Shown piece by piece: positions 1-12,187 of a DNA stretch of 64,000 bases. Made by a program: the position numbers and the translations under genes. Source of the DNA: Prostheceraeus crozeri (lineage: Eukaryota > Platyhelminthes > Polycladida > Euryleptidae). The first letter of the stretch is position 1. Every line of letters begins with the position of its first letter. The stretch lies in assembly GCA_907163375.1 (NCBI GenBank), contig CAJQUW010008949.1:69501-133500 (forward strand). Direction: 5' to 3'. The notes beneath the pieces are model-generated. The model did not search any database, was not told the origin of the DNA, and saw nothing but the letters and a program-made list of their open reading frames with translations.

Positions 1-80
1 TCAAAGAAAAAAGAAAAGTAAGAACAGAAACAAACAAAAAAGAGAGGATAAAGCAAACCTCGTGATCCCTTTCATAAGTG

Positions 81-551
81 ATGTCTGTAACAAAAAAATA
101 TGACCTAAAAGCAAACCTAGTGACGAAACCGAACGTAACGTTGGAGCAATTTACTAGAAAGAAAAACTTGTCTCTCGCTAATGCCTGCGCGTGTTACATA
201 TGCAAAGAAATTGCCCCAAAATACCACTGTCAAGACAGACATGTGGTGTATCAATACACTTGTAAAATTTGTAATGAAAAATATATTGGAAAGTCATCTA
301 GACCTTTTAAAATGAGACACCAAGAACATAAAAGTAGTGTGAAAAATAAAACTAATTTGAGTGCCTTAGCCCAGCACAACAGTAAACACCAGATCAGCGG
401 TATTGAAGATTTTTCCATTCAAATTCTGTCGAAAAAAATAAACAGTCGTGATGTTACTATAGAGGAAAGTAAGTACATTCGAGACCAGAAACCTGAGATA
501 AATAGAAAATCGGAATTGACTAACTATCCGTTGATCAAGGGAATGTTCTGA
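81..551 (+). pseudogene. Penelope-like element, C-terminal GIY-YIG endonuclease end
   Basis: This frame encodes the C-terminal part of a Penelope-like retroelement polyprotein. Residues about 36-45 hold paired cysteines (CYICKEIAPKYHC) and are followed by VVYQYTCKICNEKYIGKSSR, the signature of the GIY-YIG nuclease found at the end of these reverse transcriptases, with an Arg-x-x-x-H-x-x-EH continuation and a final conserved glutamate region. The frame has a TAA at 75-77 just before it, so no reverse transcriptase is joined to it here; the RT part would lie left of the window or was lost. I use the ATG at 81, but it is probably not a true start, only the opening of a 5'-truncated fragment. The same domain occurs in two other places in the window (about 42.2 and 49.5 kb). 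The family is clear; activity is unlikely. Confidence 0.75.
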
Positions 552-700
552 GCCTTAAAGAGTGTTCACTTGCTGATGTTTAGTTGTGGAAGCTACCTAT
601 TTAAAGCAAGCACATTGTAACTTTCTGTTTGAACATCGCACCAAGAAGGCACAAGGCCGAAGATCCGTGCATATTTCTTTTATAATCTGTTTTTTTAAAC

Positions 701-2400
701 GTGATCAATAAAGACGTACGGAGCCACCAAGAAGTTTGGTTCTTCTTATCAACAACGAAATTGGAAAGCACCAAAAAAGCAGAAAAAGTTTTTGAACCAT
801 TAGCTGGAGCTTTCAAGAAGTGTGTGATAATTTTTGATGATATTTACGTCAAACCGTCTTCTCGATATCGAAGCGGTCATATTATTGGATATTCCGCTGA
901 TGAGCCAAAAAAGCTTGCTCGTACAGTGTTGGTATTTATGGTGCGACAAATTTTAGGCAAACATCTTTTGATATTCGATTTATCCCCATTCATAGACTGA
1001 CCGGAGAAATTTTGTCAAATTTCTTGATGAATGTCATTGATATAATCGAAACAGCAGGAGGACGCTCTACTGCTATCATGTCTGATAATCTATCTGTGAA
1101 TCGAAAGTTAGGTGGATTGCTTCGTGCACGGTATAGACCCTTCGATGATTTCGGAATTCTTCATCCATTCTATCCGAACAGAATATTATATCTGCTTTTT
1201 GACGCAGTCCATCTTTTGAAAAACATTCGTGATAACTGGAAGACTGACAAAACTAAGCGATTGATGCTTTGTTTGCCAAATGATTCAACTGGTCATATCA
1301 CACAATGGGACGACTTGATTGATATTCATGAAAATGAAAGCAATTCAATGGTAAGGCGAACTACTCTTACGTACGCATCTCTTCATCCATCAACGATTGA
1401 GAAGCAAAAAGTTTCCCTTGCGTCGCAAGTATTTCACGAAAAAAGTGTAGCTTCTCTTGTCCAAGATAGTAAGAGCGATACTGCCCGTTTTATCGATGCA
1501 GTACTTCGCATGTGGAAAATACTCAACAAAAAATCTACAAAAGCTCATGTCACTTTCAACGACCAATTGCCTCAACGTCTGACGAACAGTTAAGCTTATC
1601 AACTGATGTGGCAAGCATGTTCCGTGAAATAGCACCAAATGGCAGCGATCAGCATCCTTCCATTCCGAAATCTATCGCAGACCATAAAAGGATTTGTACA
1701 TCTTTGTCGAAACCTTCTTTCCGACAATGTAATTTCTTTTGCTCTTTTGGGACGATGGCAGAGCGATTCACTGGAAGGAGAGTTCGGAATTTACCGGCAG
1801 ATTTTCGGAGGCTTGTATCACATCACATGCGAACAAGTCCTCCCTGTTGGAAAACTTCGGCGTCTCAGTCTTCTTGTAGACCTTGAGCTTTTATCAGAGC
1901 GGGATTCGAGTGATCATGCCGGTAATAGCAACACTGATCGTTGCAGGTTAGAACTTAGTGACGATGAATTCGAAAGCATCGACTATATTTTTCATGAACT
2001 GTGACATGTTACAGATCTCGAAAGGCAGACGATATTTTATATTGCGGGATTCATAAGGAAATTTTCCACATTTTAATTGGTCATTCACAGGTGATAGTGA
2101 TTTTCTTACTCTGGTGCCCCGGGTTAAACTATCACACCCATCCGAGGAGCTATTCAATTTTTCTTTATTGTTTTGCAAGTTTTCGAAAGTTTGAGCAGAG
2201 ATACAAACGAAACGTTTGTAGAATATTTCGCATGATATCGACTGCTATTTTTTCTGAAATTCCGTCAATTGGTAATGTTGTGTCACGACTAGCAAACACA
2301 TTTTTCAAGGGACTGATAACAAAGCAAAGCGACTCTTACGCAATGCAATTGCATCAAATGAACGAAAGAAAGCAAAGCTTTTAAAATCGTAATTACATTT
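701..2400 (+). pseudogene. P-element/THAP9-like transposase relic
   Basis: Several consecutive plus-strand frames together resemble the catalytic region of P-element-type (THAP9-like) transposases. The first piece (701-1000) holds CVIIFDDIYVKPSSRY and IIGYSADEP. The second (about 985-1593) holds AIMSDNLSVNRK and LFDAVHLLKNIRDNW, typical of the family's Asp and His-Leu-Leu-Lys-Asn motifs. The third (1639-2004) holds GRWQSDSLEGEFGIYRQ, the conserved glutamate region. Frameshifts separate the pieces near 970-990 and 1590-1640, and a stop at 2002-2004 precedes a further frame that still reads as the C-terminal tail. No THAP DNA-binding domain was seen upstream. The copy is therefore a decayed, non-functional transposon gene. 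Terminal repeats were not identified. Confidence 0.65.
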
Positions 2401-3718
2401 TATCTGGAAAATATATCATGGATCTCTAATCTTCCAATGCATATTTTATTCATGCGTACATTGTGCCTTAAATAAACTCAACGTCAACATTTAGGCCTCA
2501 GCATGCCTAAATTATCATTATACAGTAGATGCATTTCAGCAATGAAAACCGGCGTACGGCTGGCAGCCCACTGCCAGAGTTCTACGTCCCGGTAGCTATA
2601 TAGATACCTTAGTAGTCACTGGTTCGACAGACAATAACTTCGGACAACTTCTCTGCTTAGTAAAATAAGTCCGGACGAACCGGAACATCTGCAGCACTGT
2701 AGCTTGCAGAAATGAAAACGACATTCAACGTATCTGCTGAATTCTTTGCATCTTAACAGAATATTTAAGTCAGTCAATGCTGTATAGAATCTAAAAAGCA
2801 TTCAAAAATCCCGACCCTTGCTCGAAAAAAGGTTTTTCTGTACACCCTTTATTAACCTTGGTAGTTTTCACGTCTTTTTTGCTTCTAAAGATATGTAGGT
2901 TAATTACTCAAATGTCAATACTTTATAATAGTATGATAGGTCTGCATGCTCTCAATTTAGTTCATATTTAGCATGATTATCTAGTAGATGATTTCAAAGT
3001 TTGTATTCAGGCCAATGTTTGCACTTGAAAGAGTGAACGAAATGCGTTGTGCAAAGTATTAGTTTTGATTTTCTTAAAATGAATTTAGTGGTTTTATCTA
3101 CATATAAATCTATCAGTCTTTATTTTCAGTTCTGATTATTCTCAATCACATCTTTGGTAATATTTTAGAGTGACAAGTGGGCCTAATTATGAGTGGAAAT
3201 TTAGGTTATGTCTGTTTACCACCTATCTAAACCGGTTAATAAAATAGATTTATTATTCTTGTGTGGGAACATCCCAAACTTGACTGTTGTGGAAGATAAT
3301 TAAATTATTGTCGCATTTCTTGCATATATTTAGTGGTGGCCCATAACACCCATGAACTTTTAAAGATGGCAAATTCGCCTCTATTAAAGAAATTTCCTGC
3401 ACATCAAGGTAGAACTGGTATCAACCGAAATTATCATATGGAACCTTTCCTCCGTGTCCATAGCTAGTGATTAGGACAAAATCGTTGATCATAGAGTGGA
3501 ATTAGTGTCCTCTATAACCCCCAAAACTCAAGTGGCCCATACACCCCGCTCTCCCATACGAACTACAGTGTGTAGTTACATCTACTATCAAATCAATGAT
3601 ATAGCTATCACGTTATTTCTGACAACATATAGTCTACTATCAATAATCAATATGAACCCATAATTTCTGCTTATACATGATTGGCAAAATCAAAAGTAGA
3701 TTTCCTTACAAATAAACC
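2401..3718. other. intergenic, no gene recognised
   Basis: AT-rich sequence with short ORFs only. I see no exon, RNA gene or repeat boundary that I can support. Confidence 0.5.
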
Positions 3719-3724
3719 TTTATT
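3719..3724 (-). promoter_or_regulatory. poly(A) signal of the eL40 gene
   Basis: AATAAA on the minus strand, about 73 bases past the stop codon of the ubiquitin-eL40 gene, a normal distance for its 3' end. Confidence 0.65.
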
Positions 3725-3796
3725 CCGAACGAAATAACGAAATGGGTAACCATCAAGCTACTTCGCAAATCTGTGCAGTCTGATGAAAATGTTTGT

Positions 3797-4369
<573 letters not shown>

Positions 4370-4439
4370 CTATCACTCCTGGTACACAAAAATATATTTG
4401 ATGAACGCTCTTTGTTATGTTTTATAACAATAATTACTA

Positions 4440-4640
4440 GTGATCTTCGTGGGACAGTGGTCAAGCGCTTGGCCTAAATTTTTGATGGTGTATTAAGGTC
4501 GAGTTGTCAGACAATTGGATGTCGGGCGTGCGGGCATTCGGACTAACTGTCAGCACCGTCCAGGGCGCTAAGTTATCGAAAGCGCATCGTCTACACCATC
4601 AGGGTGGCTTTCTGAAATCCCAGAATTGTGTTTAATGGTC
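4440..4640 (+). repeat. possible tRNA-derived SINE
   Basis: The stretch cgtgggacagtggtcaagcg resembles a pol III A box, and taaggtcgagttgtc about 40 bases on resembles a B box one base short. This is the usual head of a tRNA-derived SINE. No second copy was seen in the window, and no A-rich tail is obvious, so this is tentative. Confidence 0.3.
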
Positions 4641-6253
4641 GTCACTGATTTGATTTTACCTTATTCGTATTTCTTTTCACTTTCTTCATCTTGGTATAGC
4701 GCTTTTACTTTTGGACTTGCTTGATTTGCTATCTTATTTTATCACTTGGTAACCATTTCATGTAAAATGAAATCTTTTATATCTGCAGAATCATTTAGCA
4801 TTACGCATCTTCCGTCACACTATTCGCAATATACTCGAATTTTGCATTTGTTATCAAGCTCGAAGTCCTTCCTTTGATGTCATGATCGTTCTTCACTGTA
4901 ACACGCATGAATTGAATTTCTCAATTCAATGCTTTTAACTTCCAAAAGGATATTTTGCCTAGTTCCTGGCACCACGAAAAATAGCTTGATGACTGGGAAA
5001 AATTTTGTACTCCCATTTTCTTCTGTTAGCTGCACCATGTCAATCTCTGTTTGTCAGTCTTTCAGGATAGCGCTGCACCAGATGGATAGCTAACCGAAAC
5101 ATGCTTTTGATGTGCTTGGTCAGACCTGGTGTCATTTATCTGATGAATTTCAGTGCGTAATGGCTTTTTTCAAGAAACGAATTAAATTAAAGATATTCGA
5201 ACGTAGGACAAGAACTTTCTACTTTTTGATAAGTGGGAAGAAACACCGACATAAATCCATCAGATTACCAAACAAAATATCTCGTGCACACCAAATTCAA
5301 TGTCACGAGACACCGTTGTCTTGTTCTTCAAGTATAAGATATACAATTCACAATAAAATAAAGGAGCTAAACGAAGGAGATGAACTGTAAAAAGTTTCAT
5401 TAGACTCGCTACCCTTGTCAAATTAATTTGCACTACTCATTTAACCACACAATTTTCAATTCGTTGGACTGAGTTTCGACAAGACGTTGTAGAGTGTAGA
5501 CAAACATCTCTCTACGGTTGTGATACACGTGCACGATTGATTTCATTGCAGACCTACTAACAGTTCTGGAAATGGATGTTATCCCAGACGTACCAGAAAA
5601 TATTGTTGATCTCCTGGATTTTGAAAAGACTTTGTACATATGCTACAGGCCCATATTTTGAATGCTGTGCGACACATCGAATAAATGTTGCCGTCGACAG
5701 TTACGAGCATCGATAGCGACGAAGTTGGTGCACCACGACTGAAGCGTTTTTATGACTTTGCATTTTCTATTATATAGTTGATTTTGCACTTCTCTCCCTT
5801 GCTTCTTGCCTTTAGTAAATAAGTTGAACTTCCACATCACATGTATGAGCTGTTGATCCTCTTCCGCTTCATTAAGCTATGTGATGCCAGAAATTCGACG
5901 GTATAAAGACAAACGAAATTCACTCCAAGATAAGTCCGTTGCAGAAGTTAGGAAAAAGCAGCGCAAAATCCACTCTCGAAATCATGTTTAAAGCAATTCC
6001 GTGTTACATATCTGTTGCTGACATGTACATGCATCTTCAAACACTTTCCAATCAACAAAGCAATGCTGAGTTGGCATATGGTACAATAAGAGTTGGCACA
6101 CCTTATAAAACTTGCGATAAATGTCTTAAGACCTTTCATGGAACGCATGTCTTCCTTTTAAGCGGCAATCCGACCAGCTATGCACAAATACGGAGCATTT
6201 TTAGAGCTTTTAAATGCTACTAATAGCTTCATAAAAGGTAATATGAGGTTTCG
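4641..6253. other. intergenic, unrecognised ORFs only
   Basis: Holds short ORFs, the largest a 94-codon plus-strand frame at 5939-6223 with two Cys-x-x-Cys pairs (TCDKC). None resembles a family I know. The last eight bases before the hAT element are its left target duplication. Confidence 0.4.
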
Positions 6254-6261
6254 ATGTCAAC
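6254..6261. repeat. hAT left target-site duplication
   Basis: ATGTCAAC, identical to 12378-12385. Confidence 0.75.
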
Positions 6262-6377
6262 CAGTGGTCGGATTCTTAAATTTTGAAAAATTCGTGCATC
6301 ATTTCTGCGGATGTCAATAGTGCATTTTTCAATCATTTTCACTCTGCCCATCTGAATTAAATACTCTCATGTACATA

Positions 6378-8110
6378 CGTGGTGTGATCCAAAATGTCCC
6401 GGACTAACCTACTTGCAGATAACCTGTGATAACCTACTTCAGATGTAAATTTAGGTCTTTAAGGCATGAGAAATATGGTCGCCGAAATTTTTCCGGTCAG
6501 TTTTCTATTTTTAAAAAATATTTTTACATTTTAACATGAATTTCTGTATTTTCTGAATTGATCGAGATCCGATTTGTCTTATTGTTATAGTTAGATTGAT
6601 TTTGATTTGTACCTTATTTGACGGATATCTTTGCCATGAATATTGCACGTCTTTTGTTAATTGCTTCATGTGTTACGATATCAATCAGTTAAGTTCATTC
6701 AGCACGCATTCATTAAGAAATCCGTGTCAACGATGGTTCTTTGTTCTATCAGTTTTCATGATGGATGTGACAAGCGTGTCTTCAGTCGAATATCGCAGTG
6801 TGATACGATACCTCCTGATCCGCGGCTTCGCTAATGGTGACATTCTAAAGGAATTAAGCCTGGCATATGGAAGCAAAGCTCCATCGAGAACTACTGCTTA
6901 TTTCTGGATAAGCGAATTTAAACGCGGAAGACAATCTGTGGAGCAAGATTTTTCAACTGTTGGTCGGCCGCAGGAGATTCCGGAAGAGAAATCGAGTCAG
7001 TGCGATGAAGTGATTACAGCACACAGAAGGATAACCATCCGTGAGTTGTCAAGAGAGTTGCGAATCAGTTATCACTCCTGTCATGACATCATCGAAAGAC
7101 TTGGATATCGCAAACTGGCATCACGTTTCGTACCGAAGTTTCTGTCACCTGAAATGAAGGAGAACAGACTTCTGGCGGCACAGTCAAATTTGGATCTCCT
7201 CGAAATGCACGGAGATCAGTTTCTGAACTGCATCCTTACAGAGGATGAAACACCTTTAAGTTTGTATCTGCCTCAAAGTAAGCGAGAATCTGCAGAGTGG
7301 CGAAAATCAGGCGAGTCTGCCCCTTTGAAAATGCGATCCGGAACATCACATCGCCGGTCGTTGATGCTGACGGTCTTTTGGAACGCTTCGGGAATCCAAC
7401 TGGTTGACTTTGCGGATAAAGGAGTAAGAATCAATAGCGAATATTATTCCAATCTGTTATCTGAAGCGAGGAAGAAAATAAGAAAGCCACGAAACATTCC
7501 CCTCTACTTGCTTCATGACAATGCTCCGATTCACACCTCGCAGGAGACAACCAATGCCTTAACGAGAAACGGATTTCAACTATTGAGCCATCCTCCTTAT
7601 TCACCTGACTTGGCCCCAAGTGACTTCTATCTGTTTAGATTCCTCAAAAAGCATCTTCGTGGACACCATTTTGAATCGCCAGTTGAACTGCGGGATGCAG
7701 TTACTGAGTTTTTTGATTCTTTGACACCGGAATTTTTTCATAAAGCTTTTTGTGAATTGAGACTTCGTTGGCAAAAAGTGACGAATGCTAACGGCTCATA
7801 CATTGAAAAGTAAACTGTTTTCTGGAACAAAACATTTGTTTTTCCGTTAATTATTAGTCAGGTTATTAGTGATAGCTTAACTGTCAAGTTAATCTAAATA
7901 TATTAATTCTAAATCGCTAGAATTTATAGGAAAATCTTGAAATTCAAACAAAAATGTTTGAAAATTTTGAAAAAATAGAAAACTGACCGGAAAAATTTCG
8001 GCAACCATATTTCTCATGCCTTAAAGACCTAAATTTACATCTGAAGTAGTATTCGTTATCACAGGTTATCTGCAAGTAGGTTAGTCCGGGACATTTTGGA
8101 TCACACCACG
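6378..8110 (+). mobile_element. mariner transposon with long inverted repeats
   Basis: A 1.73-kb element with near-identical inverted repeats of about 135 bp (6378-6512 and 7973-8110, starting CGTGGTGTGATCCAAAATG), differing mainly by a 5-6 base indel and a few substitutions. It is flanked by TA on both sides (6376-6377 and 8111-8112), the mariner target duplication, and carries one uninterrupted transposase gene. It sits about 115 bases inside the left end of the hAT element. A related uninterrupted sequence at 14347-14595 shows the site before insertion. Repeats this long are more than the roughly 30 bp of classic mariners. Confidence 0.9.
6758..7813 (+). CDS. mariner transposase, apparently intact
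   Basis: A 351-codon open frame, the usual length of a mariner transposase (about 345). The N-terminal half has a helix-turn-helix region (EYRSVIRYLLIRGFANGDI, then a second around TIRELSRELRISYHS) that should bind the inverted repeats. The catalytic half has the DDD triad: Asp in ILTEDET, Asp in LLHDNAPIH and Asp in SPDLAPSDFYLF. Exactly 34 residues separate the second and third, the DD34D spacing of mariners. The frame is open further upstream to about 6596, but I chose Met at 6758 (Met-Met-Asp) because family length and homology begin there. The WVPHEL-type linker of Mos1 is not evident; the matching place reads KFLSPEMKENR. No stop or frameshift was seen, so the copy could be active or recently active. 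Confidence 0.85.
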   Translation: MMDVTSVSSVEYRSVIRYLLIRGFANGDILKELSLAYGSKAPSRTTAYFWISEFKRGRQSVEQDFSTVGRPQEIPEEKSSQCDEVITAHRRITIRELSRELRISYHSCHDIIERLGYRKLASRFVPKFLSPEMKENRLLAAQSNLDLLEMHGDQFLNCILTEDETPLSLYLPQSKRESAEWRKSGESAPLKMRSGTSHRRSLMLTVFWNASGIQLVDFADKGVRINSEYYSNLLSEARKKIRKPRNIPLYLLHDNAPIHTSQETTNALTRNGFQLLSHPPYSPDLAPSDFYLFRFLKKHLRGHHFESPVELRDAVTEFFDSLTPEFFHKAFCELRLRWQKVTNANGSYIEK

Positions 8111-8382
8111 TACATACATGTATACAGCACGGCTCAGCGAGTTTGCATCAAGCATCAATATGACTCCGTAAATCTCTCTACTGCTGCTGTGGATGTTTAC
8201 CATCAATGGGCGGATTACTTTCATTATGTTACATGTATTGTACATAGATACTATATTCAACAAAATTTGAATATCCTGCTACTTGAAATCGGCATTACTT
8301 TCAGAAGGTATCTAAAATAAATAGAATTTGGAATTCTACTCATTTGTTATGGGTAGGCTTATTCCGACAGTATAGCGACGTG

Positions 8383-9570
8383 ATGACGGACCGTAAACAA
8401 ATACGAGCCATCCTGGCTGACCATACTTCTAAAATACAAAGACAAGTTGCCGAAGCTGTAGGAATAAACCAGTCAACCGCTCAAACAGTAGAGTGCAACT
8501 GGTGAATTCACGCAAATTATGAGAATTGCGAGGACAGAACAAGAAATTCGACGATAGAGACATTCGCCATATTCGTCAATTGTCTGAGAAAAATCCAAAA
8601 GTGACTCCACAAATGCTTGAATGGTTTCCAGGTGCCTCAAGTGTTCTTCACCTGGACAATGCACTCTCATAACTCACGAAGAACCATAATAGCTTGTCTC
8701 GATATGCATAACCTCAATGTAATGAGTAGATAGACACCGACATCTTAGGTGAATATTTTTGTCATCTTAGGTTTTTTATAGGTGAATAATTTTACAAAAT
8801 TTAGGTTGTATAATTAAGTTGAATCAAAAATCCATCAAAATATCTAGATTCATTGATGGCAATGGTATGTTATTGTTTATTTTCATACATAGTGCTTTCC
8901 TCGGTAACTAATATGTAAACAAATACCGCGATAACAATCTACGTATACATTTAAAAAAAGAATTAGAGAAAAGAAAATGACAACTAAGTCCTTAATTTAA
9001 TCACGCTTCGGAACGATTTTATTTCAAGCTATAGCAACCGCACAGATCAAACATTAACAACTAAGTCGACATATATATGTTTCAAAATGTATATAGACAA
9101 TTCATTTGTACAATTATGTATGTGTCAAACAGATCAAAAACAGTCGTATTTCAAATGCACCAGAAGCACCACGATTTTCTCAACGTTTTCGAATGTGATT
9201 CCAATGTAGATGAGTTAATCAAATAGCAAGTTTTTGTCTTAATGACAATAGTAAGGTGATCTAGGTGTTTTTACAAAATATCTGGAATTTAGGTAAAATA
9301 TTCATTTTAGGTGATTCATCTAAATTGTCGCTGTCTAGTCATGAGCTTTCTTACCCAATCCCCCGATTCAGTAACCAAATTGAGAATTTATGGGGCAGTG
9401 TGGAACAGAGACTCAGAGATTGCAAATATCATTCTCGCAGCGAAATAGCATCTTCGTTTGCAAAAATACGGAATCGAGAAGGAGAAACTCAAGAAATGTG
9501 CACGCCTTTGGTTGAAAATTTACCAAGACGAATAGCTTCAGTGATCGCTAACCGTGGTGGACACACTTAA
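8383..9570 (+). pseudogene. Tc1-like transposase relic, split by a MITE
   Basis: The left part (8383-8720) encodes a helix-turn-helix (MTDRKQIRAILADHTSKIQR then VAEAVGINQSTAQTV) followed by frames with stops. The right part (9346-9570) encodes SNQIENLWGSVEQRLRD and NLPRRIASVIANRGGHT, which match the end of Tc1 transposases (the conserved IENLW and PRR-I-VI-KGGHT tail). The central catalytic Asp region is largely lost: LHLDNALS remains at about 8650, where the second Asp motif is expected. A 0.6-kb MITE sits between the parts. Decayed and inactive. Confidence 0.6.
8727..9337. mobile_element. small hAT-type MITE in the Tc1 relic
   Basis: Imperfect terminal inverted repeats (left TAGACACCGACATCTTAGG from 8731, right in reverse TAGACAGCGACAATTTAG ending 9337) are flanked by GTAATGAG (8719-8726) and GTCATGAG (9338-9345), a 7-of-8 match. 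Eight-base duplications with TAGA ends fit a non-autonomous hAT element. No coding content. The left end has a doubled TAGA. Confidence 0.5.
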
Positions 9571-10533
9571 TATTAGTAACTTAGACAGCTTCTACTTTCA
9601 TGTCTTCTCATCCCATACAATGTATTATAAAATAATCACGAGGTGTGTTTGCTTTTACATTGATTTGAAATAGTTATACACTCAAAATTCGCAAATTTCA
9701 GGCTTGATGCAAACTTGCTGAGTCATACTGTATGTTAATTTCAGAGGTTGAATCTTAGAATGAACTATGTGATCCATTTTGGGGCATCCCCTAGCCCCTA
9801 ACACTGGTGTATTCTGGATGCCATCCATTAACTGACCACATACACGTTATCCAGATAGACGTTATCTACGAATATGAATAGTATAATAGATAATACGTAG
9901 TATTCATCTCGACACATCAGATCGAAACCTGTGTTGTTTCATAAAATAATTTTGATTATTCACTCAATCAATGCACAAAAAGTTGCATATAATTCCACGA
10001 GGTATCAAATGCACGAGCACGCAGTATGAATGCTTTTGTCGCCATTTAGGTGCATGTAGGTCTAACCATTTCAATGGAAAAATATTCACATCCAGAGAAG
10101 TCGTGCTGCAATCTTCATTGCATGTTGAAAGACAACGATTTCACCATTCTACTCATGGTATAAAAGGAATGCATGCGAATGCCCAAATACAGGTGTAGGA
10201 ATTAAAACGAATACCTGCACTTGTTTTCAAATTATCTATAAACAGATCCCTCGCCATGGATGTTGTTTATTCGGATACTCGTTCATGCCAAGAAAAACGG
10301 GTATTCATCGTCACAAATTGCACGGACTTTTTAGGTACCATAGCTGTTACAATTTGTACATTTCTATATGATATCGTTGCATCACGTCTATACTAGTACG
10401 GTGGGGCTCAGAAAATATTCCATGAGACTTAACAATATATTGTTCAGCAATATTTCGCGTGGACTTAGTGATCAATTAATAGTACTGCACATAATGACTA
10501 GATTACCGGCATACTACAGCATCTGATGCTTAA
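9571..10533. other. interior of the hAT element, no gene recognised
   Basis: Short ORFs only (for example 9971-10198, with CFCRHLGACRSNHF); nothing I can assign. Confidence 0.4.
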
Positions 10534-12187
10534 TTATGCATGAGTCAGAAAATTTAATTTCCTTTGTGAATCTTTGCCATGGCAGAGACACCCAATTCCA
10601 CTACCTTCCTCTTCAGAACGCTTTGTGCAACACGCTCCGCTTCCCTTTCTTTTTTTCTTAGTGAGAGATTCCTGTTCTAATATAAAGCGATGAATTTCCT
10701 CCTCATTTTCCCTTGACCTTTTCTGCAAATCCTTTAAAGGGGGTGTCACACGGGCAAACTTATCGTCCGATAAGTTTGCCAGGGGTGTCACACGAGCAAA
10801 CTTGTTGGCAAACTTATCGTAAGTTTGCTGAAACCGCCGATCTAACTAGTTAGATATTTTCATCAAACTTGCTCCATTTCTGGTTGCTGATTGGACTGAC
10901 GCTTATCACTGACATGACGATAATGGTGACGTGTCAGGGTCGAATGATACGGGAAATCCATTTGTGTGTTCGCTGTCTTTGTAGTTTAATAAATCTGTAC
11001 TGAATCACAGACGAGGAAGAGATAGATAGAGTGCATTAAGACTCACACCCTGATACGGTCTGAAGCCATTTTCCTTCTCTTATCAATAGCATCCTATCTC
11101 TGGTAACTCTTCTGCGATGTACGTGTACGTGTGGTGGCTACAACAATAGCTATTGAGGCCCACAATTGTTTCTTTCGGAACGAAGACATGACTACACTAT
11201 CTAACACACTCTAACTTCAAAGTGGAGTCACAGTTCGTCTGATCAACAGCATTTGCTCTGACTTTCCCACTGTATTTCACAAAGCAAGAAAATGCTATTT
11301 TTAGAGTTACATCATCGATGAAATTTGCCAACAAGTTTGCTCGTGTGACAGGGTATATTTTCATCAAACTTATTTGAGCAAACTTATCGGCGAACTTATC
11401 GGACGATAAGTTTGCCCGTGTGACACCCCCTTAACAATCGACGCTGCTCTGCTTGGACTTTCATCTCTTCTTTGATTTCCTTTTCATTATTCTCCAGGTT
11501 TTGATCCAAATCCGATATTTATTTGTTCGTTTTCTCGGCAGCTTGCACATCTGCGAGAATGTCCATTTCAAGCTTCTTTTGTTGAGCAGCTTTTGCTGTT
11601 TACTCATCACGGATACATCTCTCATTGTACGATGCTTTTCGCAGTCCAGTTGTTTGTCATCAAGCAAGACTGGCTGACCAATAACGCTTTCACCGTATAA
11701 GGAGCAAGGATGCTCCTTTTCTCAGTGACTACATCACAGGTTGCTAAACAACCGTTCCACTTCAGCGTTTCCATGTGGTAGGACAAGAATGGATTTGACC
11801 AATTTTACAAGTGGTGTATCGCCAGAATCCGCAACACTCGTCCAGAAATCGATTATTTTCTCGTTCGTCCGATCTCCGATGGGAGCTTTGCTGACTCTGT
11901 CTTGATGTAATCTTGCCTCGACCTCAAGAGTGCCAATATCCTCTTCTGGTGCCACAAGAGAAGGATGTTTTGCAGCACGAGTAACCCATTTCGTGAATTG
12001 CTTATCAAGTGAATGGGCAAGGCTTCACCAGCGTGCACGATCCAAGAAATTTGTTCCCCAGGGGTAGATACTCCCGAAACTTCACAGTGCCTGTCATGAA
12101 GAACTTTTTCATGAATTCCAAGCAACCAGACTGGCAAGCAGATTTCTTGCTGTTAGCAGCGATATCCGCATAATTCCATGCTAGCAA
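10534..12187 (-). pseudogene. hAT transposase relic (C-terminal dimerisation region)
   Basis: Reading leftward on the minus strand, frames at 12187-12005 and then about 12000-11734 run into FWTSVADSGDTPLVKLVKSI and LPHGNAEVERLFSNL, which is the C-terminal hAT dimerisation motif (the E-R-x-F-S core). One frameshift lies near 12000 and another near 11735. The tail that follows is a charged coiled-coil-like region (KEIKEEMKVQAEQRRLL, then KDLQKRSRENEEEIHRF) that is interrupted by the TTAA MITE at 10738-11430. Removing the MITE and one TTAA rejoins the two charged halves in the same frame. The BED-type zinc finger and catalytic core were not found. The gene is dead but clearly belongs to the surrounding hAT element. 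Confidence 0.6.
10738..11430. mobile_element. MITE with TTAA target duplication
   Basis: A 693-bp non-coding element with inverted ends GGGGGTGTCACACGGGCAAA and its mirror, flanked by TTAA at 10734-10737 and 11431-11434. TTAA duplications point to the piggyBac or Kolobok superfamilies. The left end has one extra A before the G run. Just inside the left end a second, diverged copy of the terminal sequence occurs (gtgtcacacgagcaaacttg), and the right end has a similar doubled block, so each end carries nested subterminal repeats. It interrupts the hAT transposase tail. Confidence 0.75.
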
